Shown: piece by piece, positions 23,401 to 34,678 of the stretch
Numbering within the stretch: position 1 is the stretch's first letter
How the letters are laid out: each line of letters starts with the position of its first letter
From: Acheta domesticus
Taxonomy: Eukaryota > Arthropoda > Insecta > Orthoptera > Gryllidae
Direction: 5' to 3'
Length of the DNA: 64,000 bases
Assembly: GCA_031308135.1 (NCBI GenBank)
Contig: JAHLJT010000631.1
Span: 379,501 to 443,500, forward strand
Notes under the pieces: model-generated
Databases searched by the model: none
What the model was told of the DNA's origin: nothing
The model's input: only the letters and a program-made list of their open reading frames with translations
Position numbers and translations under genes: made by a program

Positions 23401-25484
23401 AATAAAAGAAATAGAAGAATACAAGGTAACTCACAAATGGTAGTATGTATCTTTCAAATATCTCCTGACCATTGCAGATATCGAGATGTTTTTCAGTAAA
23501 ATGAACATATGCAAAGGGCACGTAATATTACGTATGTTATAACTAGACTGTGGAATTTTAGGCTTTAAAATACGTTTTAGATGCCTAAAATAGGTTCTTC
23601 CAGCATCTCAGTTAGGCTTATGGTCAGGACCAGAACAAATTGACGTAACACAGAGGAAAACATTATATAGAGGAACGCTACATAGAAGTTTCATTGTATT
23701 TCCCATATAGTGAATATGTGGAACTTTGTCACAGCCCCATCCCTCATGAATAATTTTCGATGTGCATCCTTGCTGCTTGAATTTTTAAAATATGTTCCAA
23801 TTTTAAGACATTTTTCAACCATACTGATTCTTTGGCTTTGATGTTTTCTGTATAACTTTGTTACATTGTAGGTCTTTAAATGCGGTTGTGCATTTTTTTA
23901 AAACTCTGGAGTAATTGTGGATTAACAATACTAAGAAAAGGAAGTCTCAATATGCTCCACATTTCCACTAGTTTTTTCTTATTGGGAAACAGCGGTTTCC
24001 TAATGTGAGATGGCGGTCTGCATCTGAAGTTTAAGTAAACAAATGCTAACACATAGATCATGTTATAAGTTGGTGACACTGATGAAACAAATTACTGTTT
24101 TTTTATGTTAGATTAGATTTTCCACACAAATATTGAAAAATATTATCAAAATAGAAGATTTTAAGGAGCCTCATCAATCATCCTGAATAGAAAAATTCTT
24201 ATATTATCCATTATTGCAAAGATAGATAATTGAAAAAATTAACTAATTTTGACTAAAATATCAAACTATATTCAAGGTTAAAGTGAATTACAAATGGCAA
24301 TTTATTTCTTCTGATCTTTCATTTCCTTGCATTCTTTCCATCTCCTTCACTCCAAAAGTAAATTTAGGAATTAATTTTATGCAAGAGGACATAATCCTTC
24401 CAATAGACTATAACTTAAGGAAAAAATAAAAATACTCACAAAAAACGCGTCACTGCTCCGCTGCTGGGCTTGTGAGATGTAGCAATGTGTCGCCTCAGAC
24501 GTCCAACAGAGGTATATACTTTATTGCAACCATTTTCAGTGCAAGGATGATGTTTCTAAAAATTAAATTCCTAGTTCAGTGAATCAACTTTAAGCAAGAA
24601 ATTCTACCTAAAAAAAGTAACCTGAAAGTAACATACCTCACCAGTATGTTTCCACATATGTGATGTTAGTTTCCAGTGACGGTCATATGTTGCATTACAA
24701 CCTTCATGTAAGCACTTATGTCGCTTTGATTCATTTTTCCTATTACACATAAAAATACTAATTTATGACTTGAAATTATTATAATAAACCCTTTAAAGCA
24801 TACTCACTTAACATAAATTTTGCTGTAATCAAACAAAAGTTGTGTTCTAGCAAGGAAACATTAAGAATCAGATATACTACATAATATTCATATAACATGG
24901 ATATTGATATTTTGGTCTCTTGGAAATACACTAATGAGGGTTTCATTTTTGAAAATAATTTTTATCATATTAATAAGGATTTGTAGATTAAATATAAATG
25001 TCCAAACTAAGTCTGTTTGACTCACATATATGATGATTTCTTCACATTAATTAATTTGTGATGAGAAATTAAATGTCTTCGTAAATGCTTCCATGAAAAG
25101 TATGCTTTACTACAATTTATTTCCTTGCACTGATATTGACGCTGGAAACAAAAATAAAATTTAATAACATACTGTTCAGATGTATATCTGTCATACTCTA
25201 AACTACGAAATCTCAAAACGTTCTTGTTTGAAAATTACTTAATTTTAAATTAAGCAACTTACATCTTTGGTGTGACGATTCAGGTGATCCTGAAGATGAG
25301 AACATCTAAAGAAAGTAGATTCACATATGCAACATTTATACATTTTCTCACTATCAGGAAATTCACTCCTGACTGATACTACCTCATTTCTTAAGAATTC
25401 ATCGCAAATAGAATTTGCTGTACTTGAACTATGAGTAGTATTGATATTGTTTCCAGACTCTGTACAAGCCTGTGCTCTCTCCAT
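15512..25484 (-). CDS. GTF3A: Transcription factor IIIA, nine exons, eleven C2H2 fingers
   Basis: TFIIIA binds the internal control region of 5S rRNA genes to start Pol III transcription, and also binds 5S rRNA. Exons, 5' to 3': 25484-25263, 25141-25026, 24739-24637, 24555-24440, 22014-21841, 19457-19300, 16432-16309, 16166-16061, 15964-15512. Every intron is GT-AG (donors GTAAGT, GTGAGT, GTATGT and similar) and all phases agree, giving 1572 bases or 523 aa. The nine TFIIIA fingers run from HKC...HMWKHTGE in exon 3 to FHCAVPGC...HMKIHDP. The last two contain CGRLYTRRSNLNQHIRSSHE, and the tail has KRSMAAKLSG, both family hallmarks. Two further fingers (YKC.IC... in exon 1, YQC...C in exon 2) precede them. 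Residues from about 385 on are basic, then acidic Ser/Glu-rich. The start is the first ATG of exon 1. A GTAAGT donor at 26157-26152 may end a noncoding first exon. Confidence 0.9.
16433..19299. other. TFIIIA intron 6
   Basis: The largest stretch of this intron holds only a short CA run near 16630 and AT-rich sequence. No transposon was recognised. Confidence 0.55.
19700..20930. repeat. Dispersed repeat, copy B (interrupted)
   Basis: Blocks shared with copies A and D: TTGGAGTCATTTTTGAGAAA and GAGGCTTCATGTAAAGT at 19815-19865, the GATAGACAGATGGAC stretch at 19986, and the 3' part GCATTTACACGTAATACC to GAGAAAGTAAT at 20890-20932. Between them is about 600 bp of unrelated sequence with microsatellites, so the copy is split or rearranged. 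It lies within TFIIIA intron 5. Confidence 0.7.
20387..20419. repeat. AAT microsatellite
   Basis: Eleven AAT units. A short AGAT run lies at about 20278-20294. Confidence 0.9.
20936..21577. mobile_element. hAT-type MITE in TFIIIA intron
   Basis: Inverted ends TAGGGGGCGGATTTTGATG and (complement of the right end) TAGGGGGCAGATTTTAATG. Flanks GTAATAAC (20928-20935) and GTGATAAA (21578-21585) agree at six of eight. It starts exactly at the 3' edge of dispersed-repeat copy B. No ORF of note. Confidence 0.78.
21680..21805. repeat. Dispersed repeat, copy C (3' fragment)
   Basis: Matches the last about 120 bases of copies A and D: GATATCAGGAATCCCAAAA, TTTTTGCAGCATTACATTAC, then TTTCTCTAAACTACATATAT. 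It ends about 30 bases before exon 5 of TFIIIA. Confidence 0.7.
22015..24439. other. TFIIIA intron 4
   Basis: AT-rich. A G-rich stretch at 22935-23000 and short open frames carry no recognisable domain. No transposon ends found. Confidence 0.5.
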
Positions 25485-26583
25485 TTGCAGAGATGATTAG
25501 GGAATGTTAGATTTAAAATCTTCCCCAGGAAACTGTTTACAATCTGGAAAAATTCTACAGTTATTATTCAACCATTAAAGAAATTAAAAATGTACAACTT
25601 TTCCCTTCATGACTCATTACTCTTCATTACCTTACCCCAACTTCTGATGTGCCATAGGCACCCTGGCAGATCTAAGATATCCATCTTAGAGCTAACCAGG
25701 ACCCACAGTTTGGAACGGAGGTGATCTGACGGGAACCGGTGTGTCCAATGTGGGATAGCCGTAGGCAAATTCATATTGGAATGAATAACTCATCAATGAA
25801 CTGGAAAGCAAGTAAGAACTTCATAAACCTTATTCACACATTTTGGTATTTATACATAAACATATTCATTCCCAAGTGGAATTAGGGCCTAATTTTTTTT
25901 TAATTTCAAAAGAGGACCAAATGGTTAAAATACACTAAATACATTACTTCTCAAATCAAAATTAAAAACGTACACTACATAATTAATCGGTAGTACGTTT
26001 TACAGTGACTTTATTGTAGGTGACTCGACACTAATCAGTCGAAACGCACTTGGGATTACCGTATATTACTCCGCACCTCGCAGAATATCAGCGTGACAGA
26101 CAAGTTTCACTCGTGACGGTTAACGGTGAGGTAACGGTGACAGGTTAACAAACTTACTTGCCTGGCCGTTATAATCTGAGACCTGATATGGATCTGACAA
26201 TGAAGACAATTTTTCATTTCAGTTCTTACGCCTGCGTCACGGAGGAATATAATAATTTATGTATTCCAATTATTGCTGTAATACTCAATGCCTGCGTCAA
26301 CTGCTGGTTGACTGCCAAGCCAATGCCTGCACGTGGTTATATGTGCTCGCAGAGTTAGTGCTCGCGGCAACTTGCGATGAACACAGGTGACAGAATAAAC
26401 AACTCTACTATATCATTCATTATTGATTGTAAGAACCATCACCTGATTAACACATTCAGAACACGATTCACAATCATCTCCAGATCATCACGATCACAGT
26501 CCAGATAATTTATTTTTAACGACAAAGAGCAGTGTGGATCTTATCCAAGGAGTAACTATGTATTATAACCTCCTTGATCTTAT
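25485..26583. promoter_or_regulatory. TFIIIA 5' flank
   Basis: Upstream of the TFIIIA ATG on the minus strand. A GTAAGT donor at 26157-26152 with acceptor-like TTTTTCCAG near 25547 suggests a noncoding exon and a 5' UTR intron. The CG-richer patch at 26040-26160 is a promoter candidate. No TATA box was assigned. Confidence 0.35.
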
Positions 26584-26704
26584 GTCACGATCACAAAGTC
26601 TACAAGGTAGACTTCGTGGTCACGATGTATGTAAGACATACCACGGTGTAAGAAATACCGTGCCTGAATCGACTTCGACATCGCCACGGTTCTCTTACAC
26701 CGTG
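26584..26704. repeat. Paired hairpins and GTGTAAGA palindrome
   Basis: An imperfect hairpin at 26584-26623 (arms around AAGTCTAC/GTAGACTT) is followed by CACGGTGTAAGA at 26642-26653, and its exact inverse TCTTACACCGTG at 26693-26704. The unit recurs at 27436 and 32511. Confidence 0.7.
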
Positions 26705-28244
26705 ACATCGCCAGAGCGGTAACGAAACCCATTTCTTGTTTTATTAAAAGCTCTTGTGTAATTTTAACCCGTGAAATCCTTGTTTTGTTACCATAATCGT
26801 AAATCATTTGTTTAACGAGTTCGATTTGCCTAGAGAGAAACCACTACTGCATTGCATATAAATCATTATTTAACGAAAGAAAAAAAACAGTAAATTATGT
26901 GACGTATAAGGAAGATGTACAATTTTTCTTGAGCTCCGTAATCTCTACCCCTGGTTTACTATATTTGTTGGTTGAATTATGAATAAATGGTGAATGATCA
27001 AATATAATTTATAATAAAATTCACAATTAATAAATTCATTCATTAATACTTAATAAATACTAATTAAGAAAATTAATGAATTAATTCAATTCTTTCAAAA
27101 TATCCCTTCAAGTCTCTTGCTTCAAATTTGTATTTTTATATTGCTCATTATGAGTGGGTTTCATACAAATAGGAATATCCTATTCAGAAAATTCAAGAAA
27201 CAAATAAAAAACTTGTAGTTTATCGCCGTAGTGACGTTTAAGCTCCCGATTGGATAGTAGCGAAACAGCTGATTTCTGTCAGAGGCAAAGTTGTCAGAAT
27301 AGCAATATAAATGTCATTTAACAAGTGAAGGAGTAGACATGTGTCCGAGAAAACTCGCTTGCCGATCGACTCAAGCGATGAACTCTTTGACCTCTGCAGA
27401 GGCGAACGAGAAAACTCTTTCAAGTGTGTGGGGGTCACGGTGTAAGATATCTTACTCCGTGGTGGGGGTCCATAAGTGTCCTTTGTTTCGATTTTTCACA
27501 TTTCTCGTCGCACATTTCTAGAAACGCATTCCTCGATGTAGTGTGTTGAGGGCATAGTGTAGTATGTTGCGGGTCTTATAGATTATGCTCTTCACAGTAC
27601 ACGAATTATCTTACACCGCGGTTTACATGTAGCGTTTCTAGCATGCAGACAGTAATGAGATTTAACTCTGGTGGAAGGGGCATAAGACAAGTCTTCATCC
27701 TTGATAGGGGTATATATATGGTGGTGGAAATAATATGGTAAATACAATAATAAACTGAAATGCGAACAGATGTGCATTTATTTTTGACACAAGTTGCAAG
27801 TTTCACTTTGTGTTCACTATTGCAGACCTATTGTTTTTAGCGTATTAATTTATAGATAATTTAATTTGCTTGCACCATTGCATTTGATAACGAGTGCAGG
27901 TTATCCCACAAAGTTCGCACACGCACGTTTCTTATGGCACGTGGAAGGTCCTTGTTTTGCAGAGAAGAAAGTGGAAACCGTGAACTGCCAACCTGGTGAC
28001 ATAGTTTATCGTAGTCTATTCTTTGTTTGTCATTGTTTCTGTGGCGTAGAATTCCGGCCAGATCTGTCTCTTTTTTTCCTCTGCTTTTTTGACAACACGT
28101 GATGCTATTGTGTGAGGTAGAAGGAGTAGGGTCCTTAAATCCTCTATCAGCATGGTTTCTCTTGTCAGCTCGTGACTAATCTTGATTTAGTTGTTTTGGA
28201 AACTCCTAATGTTCTTTTTAAGAATGTGGCTCTTACTTAGCCAT
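26705..28244. other. Spacer with a second palindrome
   Basis: Apart from the near-perfect 26-base palindrome at 27436-27461 and a TCTTACACCG half site at 27609, nothing was recognised. ORFs here look fortuitous. Confidence 0.5.
27436..27461. repeat. 26-base palindrome CACGGTGTAAGA/TCTTACTCCGTG
   Basis: CACGGTGTAAGAT joined directly to ATCTTACTCCGTG, a palindrome with one mismatched pair. It is the same motif as at 26642/26693. Confidence 0.85.
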
Positions 28245-30100
28245 CTAAAGCTAGCAGCGCCCAGAAACCAATCTCAACCAAACCATGTCCAAAATTTTAG
28301 GCTAATTAAATGCTCTATTCCCGAATTTTAGGCTCTGGATTTCCCAAAAACGCGGGCGCTGCTAGCTTTAGACTAAAGCTAGCAGCGCCCACCCAGAATC
28401 AATCTCAAAATTAATTCAAAAATCTGGAACCCTTCCCAAAATTTAAGAATCATTTTAAGCTCTTAGAAAAAAATTATCCCCGTGTTCATATGCCAAAAAT
28501 CAGGGCTGTACAAAGCGAAACACTTAACATTGATTCTTATGGGCGAATAAACACCAAAATCAAAAATCCTTAGGAAAAATCTGAAACCCCTCCCACAAGT
28601 TAAGAATAATTTTAGGCTCTTGGAAAAAAATTATCCCCGCGATAATATTCCAAAAATCAGGGTTGTGCAAAGAGAAACAATAAACATTGTTTCTTATGGG
28701 TTAATAAACATCAAATTCAAAAAACCGTGGAAAAATCTGAAACTCTTCCACTTTTATAATATTCAACTTTAATGATATTTTGGGCACTAAGAAAAAAGTA
28801 TTCCGTATTTTATTTCCAAAATTCTGAGCTGTTCAAACAAACAATTAACAATGTTTCTTATGGAGAAACACCAAAATCAATAAATCAAAGTGTGAAGCCG
28901 TACCCTCACCTCGCTGCAACTATAATAGGGTAAATAATAACTTTTAATAGGGTTGCGACATCGATGTCGATGTTTTTAAAACATTCATGTTTTCATAGTC
29001 GATGTTTTCAACATCGGTGTATTGAAGCCGACGTTTCTTGATCATTGATGTTTTATGCTCGATTTTTTACGCTTACGATGTTTTGTAGGTGGTTGAAAAA
29101 TCACACAATCACAATTTTGTAAAAATGAAAATATGAAATAAAAACTGAAAGAACCACTGTCTATTTTCGGTCCGAAAATCACAAACACGATATGTACTAC
29201 ACTCTTTCAAGAGACTGGTTTACTTCGCCGAAGATGATTATGATGCCCCGATGTTTCCTTTGTTTTTCCTTGCATATCGCACATAAAGAGGCGTTTATTT
29301 AACATTTTTTCAGTTACATTTTAATTATAAAATAATATGGACTACCACTGGCAAATTAAGTGCACGAATCTAATCTGAAAGATTACTAAACATACTATCA
29401 AACATAAATGTTCAAAATCACCAATGGCTTTTGATCGATCTATTTTTAACATCAATGTATTACTTTCGAAGATCTGTGCTAAGAAACATCGATATTTTGT
29501 TGTCGATGTTACATCACTAGCTACAATTAAACAATTGAAGATAGATTTCTTTTGTTAATGAAATTTATTTTTAAGACATTTGTCATAGTTCTGTTCAATT
29601 TTTCGAAAATAAGAGTGGTTTTCTTGAAATTTCGTGCAAAATATAGCAGATTGTTTCGCTTTGTACAGCCCTGATTTTTGGAATATAAACGCGGAGATAA
29701 TTTTTTTCCAAGAGCCTAACATTATTCTTAAGTTTTGGGAGGGGTTTCAGATTTTTCCTAAGGTTTTTTGATTTTTATGTTTATTCGCCCAAATGAAAAC
29801 AATGATAAATGTTTCGCTTTATACAGCCCTGATTTTTGGAATATGAATATGGGGATAATTTTTTCTAAGAGCCTAAAATATTTCTTAAATTTTGGGAAGG
29901 GTTTCAGATTTTTGAATTGATTTTGAGATTGATTCTGGGTGGGCGCTGCTAGCTTTAGTCTATAGCTAGCAGCGCCCACGATTTTGGGAAATCCAGAGGA
30001 GCCTAAAATTCAGGAACAGAGCATTTAATTAGCCTAAAGTTACCCTAAAATTTTGGATATGGTTTGGTTGAGATTGGTTTCTAGGCGCTGCTGGCTTTAG
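28245..30100. mobile_element. Foldback-type element with about 450-bp inverted arms
   Basis: The left arm 28245-28700 and the right arm 29640-30100 are inverted copies at roughly 90 percent identity, each starting CTAAAGCTAGCAGCGCCC (with small changes). About 120 bases in, the terminus recurs as a head-to-head palindrome (28350-28390 and 29940-29980). A unit of about 160 bases containing AAAAATCAGGGCTGTACAAA, AATCTGAAACCC and TTATCCCC repeats two to three times in each arm. GTGGCTCTT occurs at 28226 and again at 30101 and may be the target duplication. It has no coding capacity; a hAT-like insert occupies the centre. Confidence 0.85.
28948..29519. mobile_element. hAT-like nonautonomous insert inside the foldback element
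   Basis: The ends read TAGGGTTGCGACATCGATGT and, inverted, TAGTGATGTAACATCGAC. Many CATCGATGT motifs follow inside both ends. It sits between the foldback arms. A clear eight-base duplication was not found, so the limits are approximate. Confidence 0.55.
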
Positions 30101-30133
30101 GTGGCTCTTTTACTTTCTTCTACTACTAGCAGG

Positions 30134-30225
30134 CAGGATCGGCGCTAGGTTATTTTGCGCCCTAGGCAAAATTAGATGTTTGCGCCCCCCCCCATAATAA
30201 TAATGTTTAGAAATATTTATTTGGG

Positions 30226-30281
<56 letters not shown>

Positions 30282-30574
30282 CACAAATTATTTAAAATTA
30301 CATATTTAGGTGCATCACAAATATAAAACAAATGATAATTAGAAGTATAAAAGCAATCGTAATAAGTGTAAGAGAAACGATTTTACAAACCTTTCAATGA
30401 AACATATTAAAATTTAACTTTACGCGCTTTTTGTTTCGCGAATTGTTTGATTAATTCAGTTCCCATTAATTCAGTTACCACCAGAATTGTTTAATTACTG
30501 TACCAAATTTTCGCCCCCCTGAGGTTTGCGTCCTAGGCGGTCGCCTAGTTTGCCTATAGGTAGCGCCGACAGTG
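30134..30574. mobile_element. 441-bp hAT-type MITE with perfect 8-bp duplication
   Basis: It is flanked by identical CTAGCAGG at 30126-30133 and 30575-30582. The ends CAGGATCGGCGCTA and (inverted) CACTGTCGGCGCTA match at 11 of 14. GCGCCCTAGGC and GCGTCCTAGGCGG lie subterminally. It holds a long TA run. No coding sequence. Confidence 0.9.
30227..30280. repeat. TA microsatellite
   Basis: Twenty-seven TA units inside the MITE. Confidence 0.97.
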
Positions 30575-30599
30575 CTAGCAGGTTCTTTTCCGTGAGGTT

Positions 30600-31250
30600 C
30601 GGCCGAATCATCTGTATTCCTTAGGATAGTATGGGGCTAATTTTGCTTTGAACATTTTCTTTGCTGTGTTAAGGCTCACCTGTCTTAAAACCTTTATATC
30701 ATTTTTATTGCAGTGATTGCTTGAACTGACGTCTCTTCTACCTTTCGTGAAAATGCTTCCTGAAGGTTGCAGAATGATTCCTAGGTAAAGCATTTGAATT
30801 CATTGACCACTTCTACGTAGGAGCCGTATACTTTTTATTTCTATGTCTGCTGGTGTCTTACTTACTTTTCTGAAAACCATCACTACTGTTTTACCTGTGT
30901 TAATTTCGAAACCATGTCCGCGACTGCTAATATAAAGAGCACGGGATTCAGAGGGTCTCCTTGTATTACGCCATTTGTCTGTATAGTAGGTGCGGATGTT
31001 GCTAGGCTATCAATTAATTGGATAGTGGTGTGCCGCAGAATTCCTCTAATTAGTATTACTCATCCAGAGGTTTCCCCCAGTGTTTCTACTATTTTTTTAA
31101 GAATCCAGTATCTTTTTGTGAGGTTGAATCCCTTTGTAAAATCCCCGAAGACTGTATATGGTAAATATGAAACACGAATTCTACCAATGGAAGCTGGCAC
31201 CCTAACGGACTTTTCTCGGACTCAAAAGTTTTCTGTGAAAAGAGTTGTAG
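30600..31250 (-). pseudogene. Non-LTR reverse transcriptase fragment, internally deleted
   Basis: Reading leftward from 31060: TTIQLIDSLATSAPT, then the RT motif GVIQGDPLNPVLF (about 30980-30945). Soon after come GFEINTGKTVVMVFRK (about 30910-30860) and YLGIILQPSGSIFTKG (about 30785-30740). The FADD catalytic box that belongs between the QGDPL and INTGKT motifs is missing, so an internal deletion is evident as well as stops. It derives from a LINE unlike the one at 59.7-64 kb. Confidence 0.8.
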
Positions 31251-31418
31251 GATTTTTTTAAGGAATGTGCACATGAGTGTTATAAAGTTCCTGAAGGAAG
31301 TGTCAATGGCGAAATCTTGGATTTGGGTAATCGTTGACTTGTTGATAGAGGTAATGATGCGAGGTATATTATGGAGGGATTCAATATCATTGATGTCGGA
31401 AGTAAATATACTTGGGTT

Positions 31419-31582
31419 TTTATTTCTTGGCGCGTGGGGGCTTGTCTTCGCGATGGAATATCTCACGGTATTTCGCGTCGTTTTCCGTTGTGCCGCCAGG
31501 AGTTGCATGATTGCCAGCACTGCTCAATACAGTTGCGATCATGCGACTCCTAGCTGCACTACAGAGAACGACGCGAAACGCG
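31419..31582. mobile_element. Foldback MITE, second copy
   Basis: One arm reads GGAATATCTCACGGTATTTC and GCGTCGTTTTCCG, and the other ATGCGACTCCTAGCTGC and GAGAACGACGCGAAA, so the copy folds on itself. It matches 955-1066 (inverted) and 38024-38265. Confidence 0.75.
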
Positions 31583-32999
31583 AACTTTCCCTCAACTAGG
31601 TATCTCCACCAGCGGGGCACCTCCCCAACCGGGACCAACGACCTTTGCCGTTGACGCGCCCGGAACCACTAATCAACCAAGTGGCTCTCCCCGTTGCAAT
31701 ATCTCTAACCGTCCCCCTACAAAGTAGAAAAGAGATCCCTGCTGTATTTCTCTGCTAAGAAATCAATGTTTCCTTCCACGTAAGTGCTAATGTAAATTTT
31801 AGAATTAGAATAAATGTGTGAATCATTTGAATTATTAATTTTTTGCAATCAATCCTGTTAAATGGTGATTTTTTTATTGTTTTAAATTCCTTTTTGTATC
31901 CCTATTTTAGCCAAAATAAATGCCTTTTTGCATGCCTATTTTGGGAAAAACTAATCCTTTTTTCTTGCTTATTAAGTAAAATAAATGTCTATGCGATTAA
32001 TATAAAATATCCTTGAACGTGTGCATCGCGTTTTTTCTACTTGTCATTCGCACCATGGTGGAAAGATATAAATGGGCTACTCTGGCGCATTAACTTTTAC
32101 TCGTTCTGCGCAGCACCAATTTGTGTCACTAACCACATGATTACTGCACGTGCACTACGTTTGAAAAGCCTGACCAGTCGCATCCCACCATGTTGCATGG
32201 AAAGCAAGAAGTGTTGAGAAATATTTTGAAAGTGGCAGAAAGTTGCAATTTTCAACGAAAAGTACGATGGTGCAATTAAAATAAAAGTTGCAATATTTAA
32301 AAAAATGCTTCATACATCTTTTTTCAATGACTTGTAACGTGACGTTTTTGTTACCTGGCTGCATTTAAAATTCCCGCTAATATTGTGACGCAAGCTGACG
32401 CCTGAAGCTCGTTCCCACCACTCGTTCTTAGTTTTCGTTCACCGATCCCACAGACTCGATTCGTTATGATAAGGTACAAGACCAGATGTAATTCATTACA
32501 ACGGAGCATATGTGTAAGAAATATTTCTTACACAGTGTATCGTGGCTTGGGGCTGCGATGTAAAAGGCACACCGTGTTTGAGGCATTTTGAAGGTTTAAA
32601 TACGACGCCTTTCTGCTCGCGGGTACATAATGTCGTTCACGATAATCTCGCGGAAGTGAGCCGATTCCTTCACGTTCGTTAGGATAAAAGAGAAGAGACC
32701 AACGTTTTCTGAGATTTACGCCGTGAAATATCTTTATAATCTACAATACTTTCACTTTCGAACATTAATCAAACAAATGCACACAAATAACTATTTATAC
32801 TTAGCATATTTACTTGTGTATTATGATTTTTTAAACTGCTTTTGATAATATTGTATGATTTACTAATAAATGAAAATTGAAACGTAATATTCTGTTGATT
32901 GTTGAAAACATTAATAAAACTTACGTAAATACGTCGAAAAAAGACTATAAAATAAATTACCAAATATGTGATAGAGTAAAGAATCAGCTGGAGGAGCAC
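31583..32999. other. Spacer upstream of MARC
   Basis: A 24-base perfect palindrome at 32511-32534 is the only structure seen. No gene recognised. Confidence 0.5.
32511..32534. repeat. Perfect 24-base palindrome TGTGTAAGAAAT/ATTTCTTACACA
   Basis: Related to the palindromes at 26642 and 27436 through GTGTAAGA/TCTTACAC. Confidence 0.85.
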
Positions 33000-33276
33000 T
33001 GCGAGAGTGGTGCGCTAAGTAAAGAATGCTGGAAACTTGCCCAATCGGTGTCCGCTATCGGAAGGTCAAAGTCAAACTGTTTCAGCGGTCGCGCAGAGGG
33101 AGCAGAGCATGGGCGCTTAACTCTAGTTAGCGGAGAGACGACGCAACGCGAAGCGGCAGTCGGAACAGTTCTCGGTGCCGCACGGCGAGGTCAGCTCAAC
33201 GTGGCTCAGAACAACTGAGATCACGCAGCGAGATCGTGAGACCGTAGAGCTTGCGTTACAGAACGTACAGTGCGAG
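33000..33276 (+). promoter_or_regulatory. Probable noncoding first exon and promoter of MARC
   Basis: A locally GC-rich, CpG-rich block ends in a good splice donor (GCGAG, then GTAAGA at 33277). The first coding exon downstream opens with an acceptor (TATTACAG at 34665-34672) six bases before its ATG, so a noncoding exon is required upstream. The 5' limit is a guess. Confidence 0.45.
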
Positions 33277-34678
33277 GTAAGATTTCTGTGCTGTTTCCAA
33301 GTGATAGATTTGCAAAACAGATGACTGTTTTGCAAATCAAGGGACGTGTTAATAAATACTGCCTAGCAAGATCAAGTGTTTTGTTTGTTATTATGAATAC
33401 TGCATTTGAAATCTGACTCGCATGTAGAAAGCCGAATATGCGATGGTGTGAATATGCGATGTTACCTTGTCCTCCAGTGTGTTTCGATTCTTTCATTCGA
33501 CTCTAATGCAGAAGGCCGAAACAGCCGGGCGAATTTGAGATTTGAGCCTTGAACTTGTTCCCTCTTGGTATTTCAGTTTACTCATTTGCTGTGTAAATTG
33601 TAACATTTTAAAAGGCAACTTTGTGTCTGCTGTTCGTTATAAATATATTAAAGAAGGAGTGAAAATAATGCTGCAAATTACCAAGTACTACAGTATTTTC
33701 ACTTGTGAAAAGACATACTACCTATGGGACTTTAGTTGTTTTTATCATCTGTTTTATATTTTGTTATTAGGAAAGTGAAACTCCACAACTATTTTCCCTA
33801 AATGTTACTGATATATTATGAATAGGATTTAATGTAAATTTTTGTAAGCACGACAGGCAATGAGTTTGTTTTTTGACGACTTTTTTATTAACAATAGGTT
33901 ACATATTAGTCGTTTATTATTTATGTGTTAATTAAGTTTTTTCTGTTGTTGTTTTTTTTGACCAAATTTCTTTTGATCAGGTGAGTTTTGGGAAATCGTC
34001 AAACAGTTTATTTGCGAAAGTGCAGTTAACATTTATTACATTCTGATTAAATTGTTAATTCTTATTTAAGTTACTAGAATTCCTTCGATGAACCTTTCTG
34101 TTTCAAAGATAGATAACATAATTTATTACACGACAGTAAAACATGCTTTGGGGTGTAAATGGTGTGGAATATACGAAGGAAAAAACTTAAAAGTTATAAA
34201 AAAGTGTCATTTATTTCGGTATACATCTTAAGTAATGAAACGTCTTTACAAGTAAAGTTGAAAGACAGTGGTTCATATCAAAGTCGTTGGAAACCAAATT
34301 GAAAGTGTCTGCGTAACGGGAAGGTCAAGGCCTGTTTTTGCCTCTTCGTTAAGCGCGCCATAAAAACGTCACGCAAAACGAGCGCAAAAAACGACAACAA
34401 CAAAAAGAATAATGTCACGGAACAGATTCTCACATCTACTAATGGAAATTTCCATAATTGCGGTCGAAAAATATAGCATGTAATAGACGCGTCTTGTCTA
34501 ATCACATTCAGCACTTCTATTTGAAAATTTATATTTTGCCAGTTGGTCGGTTTTCATCCAAATCATTTTCTCATTGTTTTTGAGATGTCTTTCGGCATTG
34601 GAAAAGAATAGATGTTTTATTCGTACAAGGTTCTACAATTATATGTGAATTATTTATTGTCGTGTATTACAGGAAAAG

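Noticed and set aside
26534..27521. Short open frames near the palindromes
   Set aside because: No similarity or splice context; the region is better explained by inverted repeats.
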